A DNA stretch of 46,825 nt from a bacterium (GCA_030648265.1 JAUSHX010000030.1:1-46825); one strand, 5' to 3'. Counted from the stretch's first letter, positions 9,078 to 18,647 are shown. The notes: generated from the sequence alone by a model not told the origin. Numbers and translations: made by a program.

Positions 9078-9467
9078 ATGATTTTGCTAAATCATATGGA
9101 TATTGCACTCATCGTTGCGAAATTATTGGGGACGTATTTGGTTGTGAGCGGGCTGTTCCTTCTCATGCGGGGGAAAACCATTCCGCATCTGCTTAAGGAT
9201 TTTTTTGGCCATCCGGCAGTTGTGTATCTGACCGGCATTATTTTAGTCACTTTATCGGCACTCCTGATTATTGAGAATAACGTATGGGACGGCACGTGGC
9301 ACACCCTCATCACTATTTTTGCATGGCTTATTCTCTTCAAGGGCTTGGCTTATGTATTCATTCCCGAAACGATTCACAAAATGGCCAGCCAGAAGTTCCG
9401 CGGTTCGTTCAGCGCCTTCGGACTTATCGCCGTCATCGCCGGGTTGTACATATTCTTTTTGGGATAA
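9078..9467 (+). CDS. Small integral membrane protein
   Basis: About four hydrophobic segments; no family recognised. Confidence 0.65.
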   Translation: MILLNHMDIALIVAKLLGTYLVVSGLFLLMRGKTIPHLLKDFFGHPAVVYLTGIILVTLSALLIIENNVWDGTWHTLITIFAWLILFKGLAYVFIPETIHKMASQKFRGSFSAFGLIAVIAGLYIFFLG

Positions 9468-9547
9468 ATGAATTGACCGCTTGTTAATCTTTGAAGCTGT
9501 ACACACACCGGCAGTGTTAAAAACGTTGGTAGACAACGTATACTACG

Positions 9548-10876
9548 GTGATGTATTTCTTTGGATTTTTGAAGTGGCGATGGGTTTTGCTTTGCATCGT
9601 ACTTGCGATTTTGCTCATCGCCGGAGGCGCTTACTATTGGCAGGGAACTCGCGGCTCTCAACCAGCGGCATATAAGACTCCCGAGGAGAAGAATGTGTAC
9701 GTGCGTTTTGAAATGGAGGCATACGACAGCATACAGACGAACTATTGGAAAAAACTTGCGGATGCGGACCTCGCGCAACTCTTCCAGCTTTCTATCGCTA
9801 AGGCAAAGAATCTGCCTGCTCCTCCGGCGCTCGTTACGAACGACCGTTCCGGCACGGCCAAAATGTTTGCGGACGCTTTAAGCTCCGCAACGTCAACGGA
9901 CGCGAAAAAACAGCTGGCGCTCAATACGTTGATTGTCGCCTTGTACAATCTCGCGCCCGCCGGACGCAATAATCTTTATACAACGAAGCAGGAAACAGTT
10001 CTGCGGCAGGAGGTTGCAAACGTGAACCCTGCAAAGGACCTCTATGGCGACCTTGGCGTTGCAAAAGGTGCGAGTCCTGCGGAGGTAGTGAGCGCATACA
10101 AAACAAAAGAGGCGGCTCTTGCACAAGCAACAACAACGGAGGCGAAGACCGAACTGCAGAAGGTCACTTATGCATACAAGGTTCTTGCGAATACCGATAA
10201 TAAAAGCCGCTACGACCAAGGGCAGATAGAGCCGACCACATTTCCGCATGTAATAGGGAAGACGCTTTATATTTCCATGAATAAAATTTCGCCGACTACG
10301 CTTCAGGAATTTGGAATGGCAATAGACAATGCGTCTACGACACCGAACCTCGCAAGCATGGTTCTGGACTTTCGCGGGAATATCGGCGGTTCGCTTGATT
10401 TTGCCGCCTCCTTCTTCGGACTTTTTGTCGGGCAGAATCAATATGCCTTTGACTTCTACAAGCAGGGCGATTATCTGCCGCAGAGAACTCCGATAGGAAA
10501 GTTTGATGAGCTATCCCGCTACAAAGAAATTGCAATTTTGACCGACAGCATGACGCAATCAACGGCGGAAGTTATCACGGCGATGTTCAAGCATTTCAAC
10601 ATGGCGCGCGTCGTCGGAACGCCGACGCGCGGATGGGGGACGGTGGAAAACACGTTCCCGCTTGAGACGGTGATTGACCCCGACGAGAAATATTCTCTTC
10701 TTTTGGTGAGGTATCTGACCCTGCGCGACGATGGCCAGCCGATAGAAGGGTCTGGCGTGGACCCGGATGTAAGTATAAATGATAAAGATTGGCGCAATAA
10801 ACTTGGGGCGTATTTCCACACGCAAAGTTTAATAGATGCAATCTCGCAAACGGGTGCCGTTCCGCCGTTGCGATAG
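9548..10876 (+). CDS. Membrane-anchored protein with J-like domain fused to S41 (C-terminal processing) peptidase-like domain
   Basis: DLYGDLGVAKGASPAEVVSAYK...YAYKVLANTDNKSRYDQ (J-like); MVLDFRGNIGGSLD...ILTDSMTQSTAEVITAMFKHF (S41-like). Confidence 0.75.
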   Translation: MMYFFGFLKWRWVLLCIVLAILLIAGGAYYWQGTRGSQPAAYKTPEEKNVYVRFEMEAYDSIQTNYWKKLADADLAQLFQLSIAKAKNLPAPPALVTNDRSGTAKMFADALSSATSTDAKKQLALNTLIVALYNLAPAGRNNLYTTKQETVLRQEVANVNPAKDLYGDLGVAKGASPAEVVSAYKTKEAALAQATTTEAKTELQKVTYAYKVLANTDNKSRYDQGQIEPTTFPHVIGKTLYISMNKISPTTLQEFGMAIDNASTTPNLASMVLDFRGNIGGSLDFAASFFGLFVGQNQYAFDFYKQGDYLPQRTPIGKFDELSRYKEIAILTDSMTQSTAEVITAMFKHFNMARVVGTPTRGWGTVENTFPLETVIDPDEKYSLLLVRYLTLRDDGQPIEGSGVDPDVSINDKDWRNKLGAYFHTQSLIDAISQTGAVPPLR

Positions 10877-10933
10877 TTTCCGGACCGTCCCGTCCCGTCT
10901 ACAGGCGAATCAGCTGATTTCGTGGCTTGGCCT

Positions 10934-10987
10934 GCCGATGTCAAACCCATCGGCTCGTCTACAGATGCCGATGTCAAACCCATCGGC
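10934..10987. repeat. Two tandem copies of hairpin GCCGATG-TCAAACC-CATCGGC
   Basis: 10934-10954 and 10967-10987 identical; related hairpin GCCGATGCATGTCCCATCGGC near 13662. Confidence 0.7.
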
Positions 10988-11100
10988 CACATTTGTTTCC
11001 GGGGCGTCGTATCTCGTGAGTTGTCCAACACTCTGTGTTGAACGAGTGTCGGACAGCACGAACAGGATCCCACGTGCCGGAATGTTTGATACCTCCCGGA

Positions 11101-11943
11101 TCAATCTTCAAATCTTCCGTGTCTCCTCTCGCGTAAGGATACTCGCAGGATTTGAATGAGGAGAAGCAGTATAAGCGCGAGTGAAATGTAGAACAGGGTC
11201 TTTGAACTCACAATGGCAAGCCCTGCGGCCGCCATGTACCGGAGCGCGCCCGAAACGGGGGACGTGCCCGCGTTTGCACCCGCGGTTGTGGCGCCCGATG
11301 CGGACGCGGTATCCGCGACATCCGGCCTTAATTGCGGCACGCCCGCCCCGCCCGCGTTCCCCGCGAGCTGTTTTAGAAGAGCTGTTTTTGCCTGCATGCG
11401 GATGGCTTCCGTTGCGTTGTATATTGAATGTACTGCGCTCAATACCGCGGGAGCCGTGGAAGCTACGCCAGTTTGGATTGCGGAGGTGACCGTATTCAAT
11501 ACTTGTACCGCAGGCGAGGGCGGGGGAGGATCTTCAACCGAGACGCTTATAGTTCCAGTCGTTTGGTTCAACGCAGCGGGGTTTTCACTGACGCCGGTGG
11601 CCTTTTCAATACGAGCAGATGTCGTGTGACTTCCTGCTTTGGCAATCCATGGCGCTGACAATATCTGCGTTTCTCCCGCTCCGAGCGTGAAGTTTTTTGT
11701 GGCGATTGAGACGTCGTCTACTGCAAAAACCACATCGCCGCTTATAGAGTTATCGCTGCTGTTGTAGAGAACTGCGAAAATATTCACGGCGTCGCCCTCG
11801 ACGACATGCGAGCGGGAAATCCAAATAGAGCCTTGCGCGAACCCCGCGCGCAGATTAGCGGTCTCTGCGCTGGATACGAGAGGGAATACGAAAGGCAAAA
11901 GAAGGAAAAGAGGTGCAAGTGAAAAAACCAACACTTTTCTCAT
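11101..11943 (-). CDS. Secreted/membrane protein with Ig/CARDB-like domain and C-terminal TM
   Basis: N-terminal signal peptide, beta-rich [23 protein letters not shown]-terminal hydrophobic segment. Confidence 0.6.
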   Translation of the reverse strand: MRKVLVFSLAPLFLLLPFVFPLVSSAETANLRAGFAQGSIWISRSHVVEGDAVNIFAVLYNSSDNSISGDVVFAVDDVSIATKNFTLGAGETQILSAPWIAKAGSHTTSARIEKATGVSENPAALNQTTGTISVSVEDPPPPSPAVQVLNTVTSAIQTGVASTAPAVLSAVHSIYNATEAIRMQAKTALLKQLAGNAGGAGVPQLRPDVADTASASGATTAGANAGTSPVSGALRYMAAAGLAIVSSKTLFYISLALILLLLIQILRVSLRERRHGRFED

Positions 11944-12845
11944 ACGCTCCTATCAATTGAAATATCCTCGTAGGACCTTTTGTCGCCTATCGGTTCAAGA
12001 TGAGTCAAAACAGTAACATCGGGTATCGCATCCCTGATATCTTTTTCAACCACTTCGGCGAGGTCGTGTCCTTTTTGTACAGTCCACGTTCCCGGCACAA
12101 GAAGGTGAAGCGAGACGAATCTTCGCATACCTGATTGCCGCGTGCGCAGACCATGATATTTGATTGTCTTGCCCGTGTGTTTTTCAAGAATTAGCCGTAA
12201 TTTATCCCTCTCTTCCTGTGCTATTGCCGTGTCCATGAACCCCAAGGCGGAGCGCTTTATCAGTTGGTACCCCGTATAAACAATATTGAGGGCGACAAGA
12301 AGAGCGATGAGCGGGTCGAGCATCGTGATTCCTGTTACTGCGACAATTCCGACTCCGATGATGACGCCAACTGACGTCCAGACATCAGTGAAAAGGTGAT
12401 GAGCATCCGCCTCAAGAGTAATTGAGCCATATTTCTTTCCGGCTTTAAGAAGCTGGCGGGCGATTACAAAATTAATCACAGAGGCAATTGCCGCGACTAA
12501 AAGACCGATGTTGACCTGTTCAATATCTTTCGGATTGAGCAGGCGTTCAACCGCCGCATATCCGATGACAACAGCCGCGACAATAATCAAAACGCCCTCA
12601 ATAATGCTGGAAAAGTACTCCGCCTTCGTGTGTCCGTAGGAGTGTTCTTCATCCGGCGGTTTATGGGCGATAGTAAGCGCCACTAGCGCAATCACTGCGG
12701 CGACGAGATTTACGACTGATTCCAAAGCATCCGAAAGCAATCCCACCGAGCCCGTTAAAAAATAGGCGGCGGCCTTCAAAGCAATCGTTACAACCGCGCC
12801 TCCGATTGCGAGCCATGCGAAACGTGTGAGAGATGTTCGGTTCAT
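11940..12845 (-). CDS. Cation diffusion facilitator family transporter
   Basis: [40 protein letters not shown]. Confidence 0.9.
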   Translation of the reverse strand: MNRTSLTRFAWLAIGGAVVTIALKAAAYFLTGSVGLLSDALESVVNLVAAVIALVALTIAHKPPDEEHSYGHTKAEYFSSIIEGVLIIVAAVVIGYAAVERLLNPKDIEQVNIGLLVAAIASVINFVIARQLLKAGKKYGSITLEADAHHLFTDVWTSVGVIIGVGIVAVTGITMLDPLIALLVALNIVYTGYQLIKRSALGFMDTAIAQEERDKLRLILEKHTGKTIKYHGLRTRQSGMRRFVSLHLLVPGTWTVQKGHDLAEVVEKDIRDAIPDVTVLTHLEPIGDKRSYEDISIDRSV

Positions 12846-12927
12846 GCGTACTTATATTGTAGCAATCTTCTAACCTTTCATATAAGAGCCCGTCGGTGAT
12901 TACTCAAAGGGCTGTTAGAATCAATCT

Positions 12928-13446
12928 ATGATGTTAACCACCCACGCACTTATGGGGACTGCGGCGGCAAGCTTATTTCCCGAACAACCGATTGTTGCCT
13001 TCGTCGCTGGATTTGCCAGCCATTTTGTTCTTGACGCAATTCATCATTGGGATTATGACGAATACCTCTCGTCAATACAGAAAAACCCTACAAACCCCCT
13101 TGAAACGGATATGCGCGTGGGAAGCAGGGTGTTTCTCCGCGACCTCATGCTCATCGCGGGGGATGCGGTTCTCGGTCTTACATTGAGCATTCTTCTTTTC
13201 CATTTTCTGCTGTTCCAAGTTCCTTTGCGGATAGTTGTTATTGGTGTGTGTGCGGGCATCGTGCCCGATGCACTCCAGTTTGTCTATTGGAAAACACGCG
13301 CGAAAACCAGAGTGCTAGAACCGCTTCAGCGATTTCACATTTGGATTCAAGAGGGAAAGAAATTGCACGTCAAGCCATGGGTCGGGATTGGACTTCAGTG
13401 CGCACTCGTTGCAGTCGTAATTATCGCACTGAAGTTAATCGCATGA
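12928..13446 (+). CDS. Integral membrane protein (possible DUF457/YdjM-like metal-dependent hydrolase)
   Basis: TTHALMGTAAASL...HFVLDAIHHWDYDEY. Confidence 0.55.
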   Translation: MMLTTHALMGTAAASLFPEQPIVAFVAGFASHFVLDAIHHWDYDEYLSSIQKNPTNPLETDMRVGSRVFLRDLMLIAGDAVLGLTLSILLFHFLLFQVPLRIVVIGVCAGIVPDALQFVYWKTRAKTRVLEPLQRFHIWIQEGKKLHVKPWVGIGLQCALVAVVIIALKLIA

Positions 13447-13463
13447 AGCCGGATGTGCACAAA

Positions 13464-13781
13464 CTATAGTTCCAAATAGAAAACAGGAAAGCATGTCGCA
13501 AGTACGGCGATGATTTGAATCGCGAGAACCGCGAGCGTCTGCTTCGGCGCTCGCGGGAGCCATTTAACTGCGAAGAATGGAATCATCAATACTTCCAAAA
13601 CAAGCCAAAGTTGGAAGAGGTGCGCCCCCACGCCCTCATCTTTGTTCTGCCGTCCACAGGTGCCGATGCATGTCCCATCGGCCGAAGGCGTGGGAACACC
13701 CTGAATCGCAAGCAATGTCAGTATGAACGTGAGCATTGCAAGCGACAGTGCAATTGGAATCCATGCACTCGGTTTTTTCAT
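13464..13781 (-). CDS. Hypothetical membrane protein
   Basis: Three hydrophobic segments. Confidence 0.5.
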   Translation of the reverse strand: MKKPSAWIPIALSLAMLTFILTLLAIQGVPTPSADGTCIGTCGRQNKDEGVGAHLFQLWLVLEVLMIPFFAVKWLPRAPKQTLAVLAIQIIAVLATCFPVFYLEL

Positions 13782-13786
13782 CGGAG

Positions 13787-14341
13787 TTAATTACCAATCG
13801 TCTTGAATACGACACTTGAGGGCGTAACGAAGACTGACGCGTCCGCCGTCCACGGCTGGCAATCGTATGAGTATGGTTGATTAGTGTTTACTCCTTGTCC
13901 TGATGTTGCTGTTCCGCCATCAGTTTGCTGGGCCATTTTTGTTTTAATTCCCTGTGGCATTACGGAAGACCATGTGTACACATCCTGCCCATCCGCAATC
14001 ACATGACTCTCTACATTTCCGTACCCTTGTACTTTTGTACTAAAATCACTGCGCACTTTTCCGCCCGACGCATAAGTAACACCGGAAGATACTGACTGTG
14101 CCGTAGAAGCATCAACGGTACACTTCCAACTGCCCCCGCGAGCTGCCAGTTCTGAAAGCGAGCCATTAAATTTCCCGGCTTGTGCCAGTGTCGCCTCTGT
14201 AGATTCCGCTACGTTCTGTTCCTGCTCCTGCGCCGCCTTTGAATCGCTTGCTGACCCGCCACTATTAGTCATCAGATAATACCCGCCACCTATAACGACC
14301 ACTGCACCCACCACAAGTCCCACAATAAAATTTGTACTCAT
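13787..14341 (-). CDS. Hypothetical protein with N-terminal TM anchor
   Basis: VGLVVGAVVVIGGGYYLM N-terminus; Thr/Ser-rich remainder. Confidence 0.55.
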   Translation of the reverse strand: MSTNFIVGLVVGAVVVIGGGYYLMTNSGGSASDSKAAQEQEQNVAESTEATLAQAGKFNGSLSELAARGGSWKCTVDASTAQSVSSGVTYASGGKVRSDFSTKVQGYGNVESHVIADGQDVYTWSSVMPQGIKTKMAQQTDGGTATSGQGVNTNQPYSYDCQPWTADASVFVTPSSVVFKTIGN

Positions 14342-14394
14342 AAGAAATTGAGTAATAGTAATGGTTCACATTGTAGCATCTACCCAACTCTCGG

Positions 14395-14466
14395 CTCCGG
14401 GAGCAGGGATCGAACCTGCGACATCCTCCTTAACAGGGAGGCGTTCTACCGCTGAACTATCCCGGA
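14395..14466 (-). tRNA. tRNA-Asn(GTT)
   Basis: Cloverleaf on minus strand, acceptor TCCGGGA/TCCCGGA, loop CTGTTAA, T-loop TTCGATC. Confidence 0.95.
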
Positions 14467-14560
14467 ATATTTTCACGAACGCAACAACAATCGTTCGTAG
14501 ACAGGAGTATAGCTAAATAATCTCTTATTGAAAAGCAAATTCTAGTTGTACAATATCTGC

Positions 14561-15166
14561 ATGCGATGGGCGTATTTTCTTCAGGGGGTTCTCTTTGTCG
14601 GGATAATTCTAATTGCCGTGTATGCCCTGCAGTTAAAACAAACTCCGACGAACCCTGATACAATGAGTACAAGCACGGCATCTATGAACATAACGCTTTC
14701 AATAACAAGTTCGGCGTTTGAACAGAACGGGCGCATTCCGTCCAAGTACACTTGCGACGGAGACCGCTCAATAAATCCTCCACTCGTTTTTTCCGGCGTG
14801 CCGGAAGGTGCGAAATCACTTGCGCTTATAATGGACGACCCCGATGTGCCGAAAGCACTTCATGCCGATGGTGTTTATGATCACTGGATACTTTTCAACA
14901 TACCAATTTCTACAACGGGCATTCCTGAAGGTGCTTCTGCCGGTGTTGCCGGTGCAAATGGAAGCGGAAAGAGCGCCTACACAGGCCCATGTCCGCCGCC
15001 GCAGTACGAGCCGAGCGAACACCGCTACATCTTTGCGCTCTACGCGATTGACACGATACTGTCACTCAAAGAGGGGGCGATAAAGCAGGAGGTATTGAAA
15101 GCGATGGAGGGACACATTATTCAGCAGGCACAACTTGTCGGTAAGTACAAAAGAATAGAGTTATGA
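14561..15166 (+). CDS. YbhB/YbcL family (PEBP) protein with N-terminal TM
   Basis: SLALIMDDPDVP...YDHWILFNIP, GPCPPPQYEPSEHRYIFALYA. Confidence 0.9.
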   Translation: MRWAYFLQGVLFVGIILIAVYALQLKQTPTNPDTMSTSTASMNITLSITSSAFEQNGRIPSKYTCDGDRSINPPLVFSGVPEGAKSLALIMDDPDVPKALHADGVYDHWILFNIPISTTGIPEGASAGVAGANGSGKSAYTGPCPPPQYEPSEHRYIFALYAIDTILSLKEGAIKQEVLKAMEGHIIQQAQLVGKYKRIEL

Positions 15167-15399
15167 GTGACTTAATTCTATATGTTAAGACGGGATGTCC
15201 GTGGTGTATCAAGGTGTTAAATCTTGCTAGCGAGAAGGGGATTGAATTTGAGCTTCGCAACATCGCCGACGCGGGGGTTGCCGATGAATTGATCAAGCGC
15301 GGAGGCAAGCGACAGGTGCCATATCTCGTGGACAAGAAGAATGGTGCCGAAATGTACGAATCTGCCGATATTATTGAGTATTTAAAGAAATCGTTATGA
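15163..15399 (+). CDS. Glutaredoxin
   Basis: YVKTGCPWCIKVLN and QVPYLVD motifs. Confidence 0.9.
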   Translation: MSDLILYVKTGCPWCIKVLNLASEKGIEFELRNIADAGVADELIKRGGKRQVPYLVDKKNGAEMYESADIIEYLKKSL

Positions 15400-15506
15400 A
15401 TGAAATGAATTACTATTTCTTTACCCAGCACCTTCGTTTCTTAATGAAACGAAGGTGCTGGGTGTAAGTTGTTTCTAAACTCGATTACTCATTAAGAAAA
15501 ACTAAC
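15397..15506 (+). ncRNA. Candidate structured leader upstream of hpf, related to the proS leader
   Basis: GAATTAC..TTCTT.ACCCAGCACCTT hairpin AAGGTGCTGGGTGTAAG..TTCTAAA.TCG..ACTCATTAAGAA..CTAAC-ATG shared with 23213-23319. Confidence 0.65.
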
Positions 15507-15878
15507 ATGGACATACGCATAAAAGCAACAAATTACGAACTGACGCCGGACGTTGAAAGCTACCTCGGCGAACGGTTGAGGTCTCTGGAGAAGTTTATCG
15601 GGGCCGACTTGGACATCGTCCGGTGCGAAGCGGAAGTGGGGCGCGACGCAGGCCGTCCGCGCCACGGAGCCAATATCTGGTTTGCGGAGATTGCAATAAT
15701 CGTACCCGGCAGAGACCGCGTGTACGCGCGGAATAATTCGGAGAGCGTGAACGGCGCGATTGACGATGTGAAAGAAGAAGTTGAGCGCAAGCTCTTGCGC
15801 GAGAGGAAATTGCATCGCCGCATTTTCCGCAAAGGGGGAGCGATACTAAAGCACATCATGAGGTTCGGCGAGGAATAA
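15507..15878 (+). CDS. hpf: Ribosome hibernation-promoting factor/RaiA family
   Basis: MDIRIKATNYELTPDVESYLGERLRSLEKFI; C-terminal VKEEVERKLLRERK. Confidence 0.88.
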   Translation: MDIRIKATNYELTPDVESYLGERLRSLEKFIGADLDIVRCEAEVGRDAGRPRHGANIWFAEIAIIVPGRDRVYARNNSESVNGAIDDVKEEVERKLLRERKLHRRIFRKGGAILKHIMRFGEE

Positions 15879-15883
15879 TTCCT

Positions 15884-15913
15884 TATGTGCTTATTCGCGC
15901 GAATGAGCACATA
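15884..15913. promoter_or_regulatory. 30-bp palindrome of the 31-kb type (candidate operator)
   Basis: TATGTGCTTATTCGC|GCGAATGAGCACATA, one mismatched pair; resembles 31994-32029. Confidence 0.65.
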
Positions 15914-15936
15914 GTAAAGAAATCATTCCTGTTAAT

Positions 15937-15978
15937 TAAAAACATTCCAACATTCTGCAGAATGTTGGAATGTTTTTA
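15937..15978. terminator. 42-bp perfect palindrome, bidirectional terminator and/or operator between convergent hpf and fmt
   Basis: TAAAAACATTCCAACATTCTG|CAGAATGTTGGAATGTTTTTA; A-run/T-run edges; overlaps fmt stop. Confidence 0.7.
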
Positions 15979-16866
15979 GATTGGTTTTGCGCCGGAGCGC
16001 AGGAATTCCGCGTAGCTCATTTCCTTTTTGCCTTCGGGTTTTACTTTATCTATCACGAGCAAGCTGTTATCAATGTGCGCGTCTAAAATCCCGACGCGAA
16101 TTTTCTTTCCGTTTCTTTCAAAAAAAGTATATGTGCCGACGGTCGTGTCAAAGGCTCGGATTTTGAGAAGATTTTTATACGGGTCGCTGTTTAGATTTAT
16201 GAACCCGTCTTCTTTCGTGATTTTTGGGCAGTACGTAGCAACATCGTGATTCTGCTCATGCTCCTCAATCTCTCCGGCAACCCAGCTTGGCAGTATCTCA
16301 ATGAGAAGTTGGACGCTCGTGCGGGTGGCAAGTGCTTCCAATTCCTGCGCGCGCGGCGGCCATCCGCCAGCCGGCGGATAGATTTTCCTTTGTGCGACAA
16401 CGGGACCGTGGTCAATTTTCTCGTCCAAAAGAATTATTGATGTTCCGATTGCGTGGTCGTCGTTGAATATGGCTGCGCGTACAGGCGAGGTGCCGCGCCA
16501 ACGCGGCAGAAGAGAGAAGTGTATGTTTAGTGTGCCATGCGCTGGGATGTCTAGAATTTCTTTCGGCAATACCTTTCCGTAGTAAATAACGATAAATAGG
16601 TCACAATTTTTCAAACGGATTATTTCCGCCACGCTATTATCAAGAGCCTCGGGGGCGATAGCTTCAATGTTACGCGTGTTTGCCCACTGTTTGACAGGAG
16701 AGGATGTGAGCTGCATGCCGCGGCCCTTTTTCTGGTCGGGGGTCGTCACTACGAGTGTTGGCAAATATCCTGCGCTTTCAAGCGCGTCCAAAACAACCGT
16801 TGCCAATTCCGGAGTGCCGAAAAACACGAAACGGACATCACTCTTTTTCTTCAGGTTGTTCATCAT
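15976..16866 (-). CDS. fmt: Methionyl-tRNA formyltransferase
   Basis: VRFVFFGTPELATVVLDAL, LNIHFSLLPRWRGTSPVRAAI. Confidence 0.93.
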   Translation of the reverse strand: MMNNLKKKSDVRFVFFGTPELATVVLDALESAGYLPTLVVTTPDQKKGRGMQLTSSPVKQWANTRNIEAIAPEALDNSVAEIIRLKNCDLFIVIYYGKVLPKEILDIPAHGTLNIHFSLLPRWRGTSPVRAAIFNDDHAIGTSIILLDEKIDHGPVVAQRKIYPPAGGWPPRAQELEALATRTSVQLLIEILPSWVAGEIEEHEQNHDVATYCPKITKEDGFINLNSDPYKNLLKIRAFDTTVGTYTFFERNGKKIRVGILDAHIDNSLLVIDKVKPEGKKEMSYAEFLRSGAKPI

Positions 16867-17392
16867 AGAGTTCTGTTGCTTTGTCCGTGTAGAGAATCCC
16901 GTCCAAATGATCAAGCTCGTGCTGGAAGATGTGGGCGAGGAAACCCGATGCTCCGCGCGTGAACTGAACGCCGTTTTCGTCATACGCGCGCACTGTCGCT
17001 TTTTCTGCGCGCGGAACGATGCCCCACTTGCCGCGGATGGAAAGACAACCCTCGTGCTTATTGCTTTTGCCTCGCGACACCTTCACGAGTCTTGGATTGA
17101 TGTACACCTGATCCGGGGGCGGGGGATTGTCATTTTTACTGACCTCTTGCTCGGGCTCATCTGGAGAATTTCGTTTGCCTCGCGCGAGCGCACGCCCTGA
17201 AACAATAAAGAGACGCAACGGTTCTCCGACCTGCGGTGCCGCTAACGCTACCCCGTACTTTTCTTTGGAGAGCAGAGTTTTCATATCTTTGATGAGGTTT
17301 TGTGTTTTTTTGTTTTTTATCTCACCAACAGACAACTCCTGCGCAATTTTGCGCAGTGTTGGATTCTGGTTTTCCGGCAAGATTGTGTACAT
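16838..17392 (-). CDS. def: Peptide deformylase
   Basis: GVALAAPQVGEPLR, EGCLSIRG, FQHELDHLDG. Confidence 0.93.
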   Translation of the reverse strand: MYTILPENQNPTLRKIAQELSVGEIKNKKTQNLIKDMKTLLSKEKYGVALAAPQVGEPLRLFIVSGRALARGKRNSPDEPEQEVSKNDNPPPPDQVYINPRLVKVSRGKSNKHEGCLSIRGKWGIVPRAEKATVRAYDENGVQFTRGASGFLAHIFQHELDHLDGILYTDKATELYDEQPEEKE

Positions 17393-17471
17393 TCAGAAAC
17401 TATACCTCGTGAGATAACGCATTCCAAGACTTGCATTACACAGATAATCCTCCAAAGAAACTTTGTTAGGG

Positions 17472-17513
17472 ATATGACGCTGGCCGATGCGGCCGCATCG
17501 GCCAGCGTCATAT
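17472..17513. repeat. 42-bp perfect palindrome between divergent def and the 17574 ORF
   Basis: ATATGACGCTGGCCGATGCGG|CCGCATCGGCCAGCGTCATAT. Confidence 0.9.
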
Positions 17514-17573
17514 GTATCTTTTGCTCTGATACAGTCTATCTGGCGAGGCGGCGGAAAAGTGTACAATACATCT

Positions 17574-17891
17574 ATGCAACATATAAGCGTTCACATTAAA
17601 CGCACCATGAGCAAGGGCAGGGAAACCGAGCGTGGCGAACTCATGAAATATTTTTGCGAACGTATTAATTCAGGACGCCGGCGCGACGGTCTCGCCCCAA
17701 TTACCATGGGGCGCATGGGGAAGACTCTTGAAAAAATCCCGACGAAAGACCTCTACTACCTGAAAAGCGTGTGCGACCAGGCCGAGAATTTCAGCAAGAA
17801 ATTCTGGTACTCACTAAATCCCGAGAAGTATGAAAAGGCTAACAAGGGAAAATTTGCAAGCAGGAAAAAAGGCGGTTACTTGATGCAGTGA
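17574..17891 (+). CDS. Small basic hypothetical protein
   Basis: ORF MQHISVHIKRTMSKG...; TACAAT-like -10 just upstream. Confidence 0.6.
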   Translation: MQHISVHIKRTMSKGRETERGELMKYFCERINSGRRRDGLAPITMGRMGKTLEKIPTKDLYYLKSVCDQAENFSKKFWYSLNPEKYEKANKGKFASRKKGGYLMQ

Positions 17892-17913
17892 GGCGTCGCC
17901 TCACTGCATCAAG
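17879..17913. repeat. 35-bp palindrome around the stop codon, core GAGGCGTCGCCTC
   Basis: CTTGATGCAGTGAGGCG-T-CGCCTCACTGCATCAAG. Confidence 0.85.
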
Positions 17914-17972
17914 CGGAAAAGAGAAAAGCCGCCACGTTTGCAACGGCTAATCCCGTGCTACGTTGACGGCTT

Positions 17973-18365
17973 TCAAAGCACGTTATCAATTTGGACTTGG
18001 ACATAGTCAGGACAATCACCTGATTCCATGTGTTTAATCGCTTCCCGTATTATGGGCTTGATGGAAACGGCAAGAATTACCTTGCGTACCGATTCGTCCG
18101 TGGTGTCGTCGAACACAAGCTCGCCGTTCCTGAAAGTGCCGAGGGCAAATCCAAAGAAATAGTTTGGTGCCGTATCCATTACTTCGCAGTAGCGGTGAAA
18201 GAGATTGAAATGCGAATCGTATTTACCGAGTACCACTGTAGCTAAATTCTCTACATCCGTCGGCATTTCGGTGCGTTTCTTAATCCCTGCAAAAAGATAA
18301 TCTGCGACCGCACTGCCAATTCGCGGTCTCACTATGGCCACTTGTGAAATCCTGACAGGTAACAT
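17973..18365 (-). CDS. Hypothetical protein
   Basis: ORF with strong Shine-Dalgarno (AAGGAGG) on minus strand before ATG at 18365. Confidence 0.65.
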   Translation of the reverse strand: MLPVRISQVAIVRPRIGSAVADYLFAGIKKRTEMPTDVENLATVVLGKYDSHFNLFHRYCEVMDTAPNYFFGFALGTFRNGELVFDDTTDESVRKVILAVSIKPIIREAIKHMESGDCPDYVQVQIDNVL

Positions 18366-18465
18366 TTTGCTGCCTCCTTAGTTTCGGGTTGATTGGCTCA
18401 ATAGCTCGAATTTCCCGAGCGACCGACAGTATCGCAAAGCACAGAGAGAGTCAATTGTCATGGAA

Positions 18466-18492
18466 TTGCAGCGAGGCGTCGCCTCGTTGCAA
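18466..18492. repeat. 27-bp palindrome sharing core GAGGCGTCGCCTC with 17879
   Basis: TTGCAGCGAGGCG-T-CGCCTCGTTGCAA, one mismatched pair. Confidence 0.8.
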
Positions 18493-18647
18493 CGAGCAAG
18501 AAGACACTGACAAGGAGTCACCTCCGGCAAAGCCTGAGGAGACACCTTGTCCACCTCAAAATGCAGAATTCCCGAGGAGAGACCTTGCTTCATACGCCAT
18601 ACTCTATACTCCATTCCCGATACGGTATACAATGCCCGCACCAACTT

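Noticed and set aside
16838-16866. Possible fmt-def fusion or frameshift
   Set aside because: A 29-nt overlap of two intact frames in the same operon is ordinary translational coupling.
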